DNA from: Schistosoma haematobium
Taxonomy: Eukaryota > Platyhelminthes > Trematoda > Strigeidida > Schistosomatidae
Direction of reading: 5' to 3'
Assembly: GCF_000699445.3 (NCBI RefSeq)
Contig: NC_067198.1
Coordinates: 2,113,301 to 2,177,300, forward strand
DNA length: 64,000 bases
Translations under genes and position numbers: made by a program
Shown here: positions 59,730-64,000 of the stretch, one piece after another
How the letters are laid out: every line of letters begins with the position of its first letter
Position numbering within the stretch: the first letter of the stretch is position 1
Notes under the pieces: model-generated
The model's input: the letters and a program-made list of their open reading frames with translations, nothing else
Told to the model about the DNA's origin: nothing
Databases searched by the model: none

Positions 59730-62700
59730 CTATAAAAGAAAATACAACACATAGAGGTGATTCCTCCTTTAAGGATACAGACAATAATAATTAGAGCTAT
59801 GAAAGGAATTCATTGTAAATGTACATTTGAATGAAGATAAACTATACTCTTATTCGGAATTTCGACCTTAAGCCTGGGAATTAACCAAAATGAAAAGGGG
59901 GCATTATTGTTTTTACACTATCGTAATCTGTGATGAAGGATATGTTTCATTCTTTGTTATTTTTACTGACTCTTCCCACCCTCGGCCGTATTAGGGGCAT
60001 TTTGGGTGGGTAGGGGGGCAGATTGATTTAATAATCACTCAATGATAAGATTCCATATAAATGTGACATATTCAAAACTTACCGATAGAATGATACTAAT
60101 TAAAATTTCATGTTTATTAGCAGATTATATTTACGATTCTGAATAAACAATAAAAAAATCATGCAATCACTAATCTATCCTTTTGGTTCTATCATTCTAA
60201 CAATGAACACAATATAGATCAGAATACTGAGTAAGAGGATATTCTATCTACATAATGCATGAAAAGACTTAATATCATGATCTTCTAATGCTCCCGAACG
60301 CCCTGGTACGGCCAAGGGTGGAGAGAGTCCACTTTCCCTCTCCAAATGCTCTCACATGACTACGCGTATACAGCCATTGACAGGGAAGTCCTACTCATTG
60401 CGAAGAAAAATGTTCTCTTCTTGACGAAATCATCTAATTATTCTACACATTCGTATTTATAGTTATATGAAAAATATATATGCCAATATATAATCATTGG
60501 GTCGGGATTATGTGGAAATCCTACGCATTGCCTTCTTGCGTTGAGGGTGTCGTATACGAAATTGAAAGGACGATAAGTGAATATCTGGCACTTTAACCGG
60601 CTTGGTGAATATGGAGGATTGACATAGAGGAGTTAGTTGGGAAACCCTGATTCCAAACCAATGATGCATATGAGCTCCAGGATCCTGAAGGGACAAATAG
60701 TGTATGAACCTATTATTGGTGACTGACTATCGTTGGACTGCATCCCCTAACGTTGCTCCACTGTCTTGTGGATCAGACCTATAGGTAAAAGATTCGGGGT
60801 GCCCCCCCCTAAGGAAACCACCTGCTTCGATCTGGGCACCCGAATAGTATCATAACCCACACACAAATCAAGTGACTTTATTATTATTATTACTATTATT
60901 ATTAGCAGTTGTTAACATAGAAATATGCTTATATTCTAGTCAAGTCAGTCATGCGTTCTTAATCAAAGTTATGTTGATATCCTATAGACCACTAACAGGA
61001 TAACTATTCACCTCAGTTAAATTTTAACATCTCATTGATGTCAAGAAGAAAACTAGGCTGGTGGAGAGCATTTGTAGATCAGGTGGATGATTTTGATAAG
61101 GTTTTGTTCTCTGACCTGGATAGTTTGGTTGTGGAGCTTTCATCTTTCTTCTGAACGATATCATTAGCACAAACTTCAGATAGAAGTAAAAAGTTCGAAC
61201 CAATCAGGAAAATTATGCACAAACATAGGAACAAAAATCAAACCAATGGAAGATACAACCAAAACAAAGAAGTAAACAATGACAGGTTGAAGGTAAACAA
61301 CAACTAATCAACATCGAAATGTACGAGATAAGCTTTGAATCACATATGGAGAAATTCGAACACTTCATTTCTACCTGAAGTTTGTATTGATCATGTCGTT
61401 CAGAAGAACAACGAGTAAGCTCCACGACCAAATCATCCAGCTCAGAGAACAAAATTCCATCAAAAAAGAAAACTAAGCGTTATTACAAATATTGTATAAG
61501 AAGTAACTTACCAGTTCGATGAATTAAATGATCCATATGATTAAGTTTAGTTAATGCTTCACCACCAGGATAGTTTTTTCTTGCAATCATTATCAATATA
61601 ATGGAACATAGTATATTCACAAGAAGATGCATATAACAATAGGAAATGAATAAAATACGAAATTTTGTTATTCTATTTAATTTGTGATGATTTTTAATTA
61701 AATCCATATATGTTCCTTTCAACTTAAGCATTGGATTCTCTCTATAATAAAAGAAAACAAGAAGAAGAAGAGAAAAACTAGATTTAATATAAATTAGAAA
61801 CAGAGGGGTTTTGTGGAGATTATAGTAATCTGATAATTGAATACATGAGTCAATTGAAGTTAGACCATCATGGAGAAACGTAGAAGCACTGGACGACCGT
61901 TTCGTCCTAGTATGGAACTCCTCAGAAGCGCGCATCTACGATCCCAATACGCGAGACTCGAACCCAGGACATATCAGTCTCATGAATTCAACTATAAAAT
62001 GACTAAAATCCCCACACACACCCCCATCTGATAATAATCATTGTATGCTCACTAATGACTGGCTTTCTATTCAATACTCAATTTATTTGAATCTATTTAA
62101 ATGTTGGCTTATAATTATTATTATATTATCATTATTTGAACACGTAGATATTGGTACAAGGAGGCACCAAATACATATGCACCACACGAATCTCATTTAA
62201 TTTGTGCGAGGGTTATGATAGTGCTCAGGTGCCCAGACTGAAGCAAGTGGTTTTCTTAGGAGGCCACATCTGGAACCCTCGACCTAAAGATCTGATCCAC
62301 AAGGCAGTGGGGCATCGTAAGGAGATGCAGTCCCATGGTAGCCGGTGATCAACGATTGGTTCATACACCGTTTGTTCCCTCAGGATACTTGAGCCCATGT
62401 GCACCACTGGTTTGGAATCAGGGTTTCCTAACTAACTCCTCTATGTCGATCCTCCATATCCACCAACCCGGTTAAAGTGCCGGACATTCACTTTCCGCCC
62501 TCTCAATTTCGTAAACAACACCCCCGCCACGAAAAGGCAGTGAGTAGGACTTCCCTGGCAGAGGCTATATACGCGTGGCCACATGAGAGCATTTCGAGAG
62601 GGTGAGTGGACTCTCCACACTCTCAGCCGTACCAGGGCATTGGGAGGCTTTATAATTACAGGAAAAATACTTAAGTAATATACAAAAATGATAAACAACT

Positions 62701-62984
62701 TACAAATAAGCCCAAATATCTGCTACCACTAAATTGAATATAGGCAATATATAAATAATGAAACGTAATTCTTTATGAGGTAAGAAAGAGTATAAACCAA
62801 CGAATATAAGACCAACTAATAATAAGCCATTACATTGTAAATAGATTATGCTATGCTGGTAACCAAAATACTTTTGTAAAGGTATTGAGAGAATGATTAT
62901 AATAATCCATGTAAATAATAATATATAAGTGGATAAAAGTGATTTCGGTAATGCAGATGTGAAATACCAATGAAATGGATATAT
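59650..62984 (-). CDS. ALG12: ALG12, dolichyl-P-Man alpha-1,6-mannosyltransferase (3' part, multi-exon)
   Basis: Gene-level entry for minus-strand exons 62984-62704, 61741-61512 and 59729 to about 59650. ALG12 is a multi-span ER membrane glycosyltransferase (GT22 family) that adds the eighth mannose to the lipid-linked N-glycan precursor. Recognisable family blocks are HWYFTSALPKSLL, GLYSFLPHKELRFIIYILP, NYPGGEALTKLN and HVHICNLAAQTGVTRFLEEN. Phases join correctly (2, then 1). The 5' exons with the catalytic luminal loop lie beyond the right edge, and the C-terminal end is unresolved. The introns are filled with repeats of families B, D and F. Confidence 0.85.
60290..60880 (+). repeat. Family D repeat with internal insertion
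   Basis: Plus-strand copy interrupted at about 60401-60511 by roughly 110 AT-rich bases flanked by CCTACTCATTG and CCTACGCATTG, which look like target duplications or a local duplication. A short minus-strand family D scrap lies at 59968-60005. Confidence 0.65.
61055..61475. repeat. Family F foldback repeat with long interior
   Basis: Terminal inverted arms at 61070-61170 and 61385-61470, about 215 bases of unique interior between them, in an ALG12 intron. No coding sequence is seen in the interior. Confidence 0.6.
61512..61741 (-). CDS. ALG12: ALG12 internal exon with NYPGG motif
   Basis: The minus-strand acceptor TTTATTATAG and donor ACTG/GTAAGT bound 230 bases that complete the split codon of the previous exon and end in phase 1. 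It encodes a membrane helix followed by RKNYPGGEALTKLN, matching the RNYPGG block that precedes the C-terminal luminal region of ALG12. Confidence 0.85.
61805..62045 (-). repeat. Family B repeat in an ALG12 intron
   Basis: Minus strand, so sense relative to ALG12. The hammerhead near 61885-61935 keeps CTGAGGA, GAAAC and GTC but stem I is only partly paired. The B-box reads GGGTTCGAGTC; the head is truncated. Confidence 0.65.
62130..62655 (-). repeat. Family D repeat in an ALG12 intron
   Basis: Minus-strand, full length, close to the 54445 copy, with the same paired TAG stops near 62430-62441. Confidence 0.75.
62704..62984 (-). CDS. ALG12: ALG12 internal exon (transmembrane core)
   Basis: On the minus strand it follows a TATTCTTTAG acceptor and ends at TTATTT/GTAAGT, giving 93 codons plus two bases. 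It encodes several hydrophobic membrane segments and the conserved FLPHKELRFIIY motif shared by GT22 mannosyltransferases. Confidence 0.85.
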
Positions 62985-63147
62985 CTAAAGAATACATGTT
63001 TAGAATATAGCATGTGATTTATAACAATCTACAAACACACACACAACTTATGTACGTTATCCAGTCAGAAACACCTGACATTGCTGAGGAGTGCCTTTGC
63101 GTGTGGTTAGTTCTTTACTTTGTCTACGTACAATTAAGGCTTATTTA

Positions 63148-63635
63148 TTATTATTTATTTTAACACATAGATATTGGTATAAAGAGGCACTAAATACATA
63201 TGCACCACACAAATCTCATTCGATATGTGTGAGGGATGTGATACTGCCCGGGTGCCCAAACCGAACCAGGTGGTTATCTTAGGGGGCCACTCTCCGAGCC
63301 TTCGACCTGAAGGTCTGATCCACAAGGCAGTGGAGCAAAGTACGGAGATGCAGTCCCATGGTAGCCGGTGACCAACAATTGGTTCATACACCATTTGTTC
63401 CCTCAGGATACTGGATCCCATGTGCACCATTGATTTGGCTTGGGATCCGGTTAAAGCGCCGAACATTCTCTTTTCGTCCTCTCATTTTCGTGAACAACAC
63501 CCCCGCCACGAAAAGGCAGTGAGTAGGACTTCCCTGGCAGAGGCTATATACGCGTGGCCATGTGAGAGCATTTGGAGAGGGGGAGCGGACTCTCCCCACT
63601 CTCGGCCGTACCAGGGTATTCGGGAGCTAGAAAAG
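63148..63635 (-). repeat. Family D repeat with deletion that fuses its two frames
   Basis: Minus-strand copy lacking the segment with the TAG stops, so one frame reads from FGALTGSQAKSMVHMG through to the end near 63155. Confidence 0.75.
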
Positions 63636-63791
63636 GGTCGAAGTGAATAAATACGCATTATGACTAGAAAAAGGTATGATTGTGATCTATTTAACCATTA
63701 AGTTTAACCTTGTAGTATCTTAATAACTCAACTTCGCAGTCGTGTTATTATCATTGTTACTGAGGATCTTTAGAAAACTAAACCTTACAAA

Positions 63792-63835
63792 ATGGAGGAG
63801 TCAACTACGTGCTTCAACCCGATAAATCTCTTCAG
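63792..63835 (+). CDS. Possible first exon of a gene running off the right edge
   Basis: ATG followed by 14 codons (MEESTTCFNPINLF) and a strong CTTCAG/GTAAGA donor. No family is recognised and there is no second exon in the window to test it. Confidence 0.18.
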
Positions 63836-64000
63836 GTAAGAGATCAATATCAGTCAAAGTGTTATTTTCAGTTTTCTTATGGATAACCAAATTAATTAAA
63901 TTTGGGATAGTAGTACAGCATTAGGCTATCTAACTGTCGTAGATGATTCAGATTACTTAGCATGCAGGGTGGCAACAATAAGAACATACTGGAAGAGGTG

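Noticed and set aside
61140..61180. Hammerhead-like CTGATGA...GAAAGCTCC sequence within family F foldbacks (also 17140-17190)
   Set aside because: Stem II would need a bulge or mismatches directly at the core, and there is no room for stem III before a cleavage triplet. Not a convincing hammerhead.

Overview
This is a platyhelminth genome fragment, almost certainly from a schistosome (genus Schistosoma or a close relative). The evidence is AT-rich, intron-rich DNA packed with tRNA-derived repeats that carry hammerhead ribozymes (the S. mansoni Sm-alpha type and relatives), RTE-clade and CR1-like LINE fragments, and a CsRn1/Boudicca-type Gypsy LTR retrotransposon. Host-gene exons share this composition (Asn/Ser/Thr homopolymer runs, short HMG and zinc-ribbon domains). 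The species cannot be fixed from the sequence alone.

Three host genes can be supported. (1) A SoxD-type (SOX5/6/13) transcription factor on the + strand occupies 5892-36351 in six exons that join in frame to about 1199 codons. Its HMG box is split between exon 4 (18300-18431) and exon 5 (24664-24964) by a 6.2 kb intron. (2) A small RNA polymerase I subunit RPA12/POLR1H lies on the + strand at 52369-52863. (3) The 3' part of ALG12, the ER alpha-1,6-mannosyltransferase, lies on the - strand with exons at 62704-62984, 61512-61741 and about 59650-59729; its 5' exons lie beyond the right edge.

Most of the rest is transposable-element sequence. Region 1-5890 holds tRNA/hammerhead repeats, LINE scraps and a 200 bp TATC array. 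The SoxD introns hold a nearly full-length antisense RTE LINE (about 9905-13118), further LINE 3' ends, and many hammerhead repeats, including a tandem pair whose two ribozymes would release a 396-nt monomer (14962-15405). Region 36352-52360 holds decayed LINEs and one young LTR retrotransposon (41035-47905), with 262 bp LTRs that look identical, a 4 bp AACT target duplication, gag, and a pol joined to it by a textbook -1 frameshift signal. From 53000 to the right edge there are copies of a roughly 530 bp interspersed repeat, foldback repeats and more hammerhead repeats among the ALG12 exons.

The most interesting signal is that three different tRNA-headed repeat families (A, B and C below) share the order tRNA-like head, hammerhead ribozyme, tail. 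All three also recur as head-to-head snap-back composites. All homology calls come from reading motifs by eye; no search was run.
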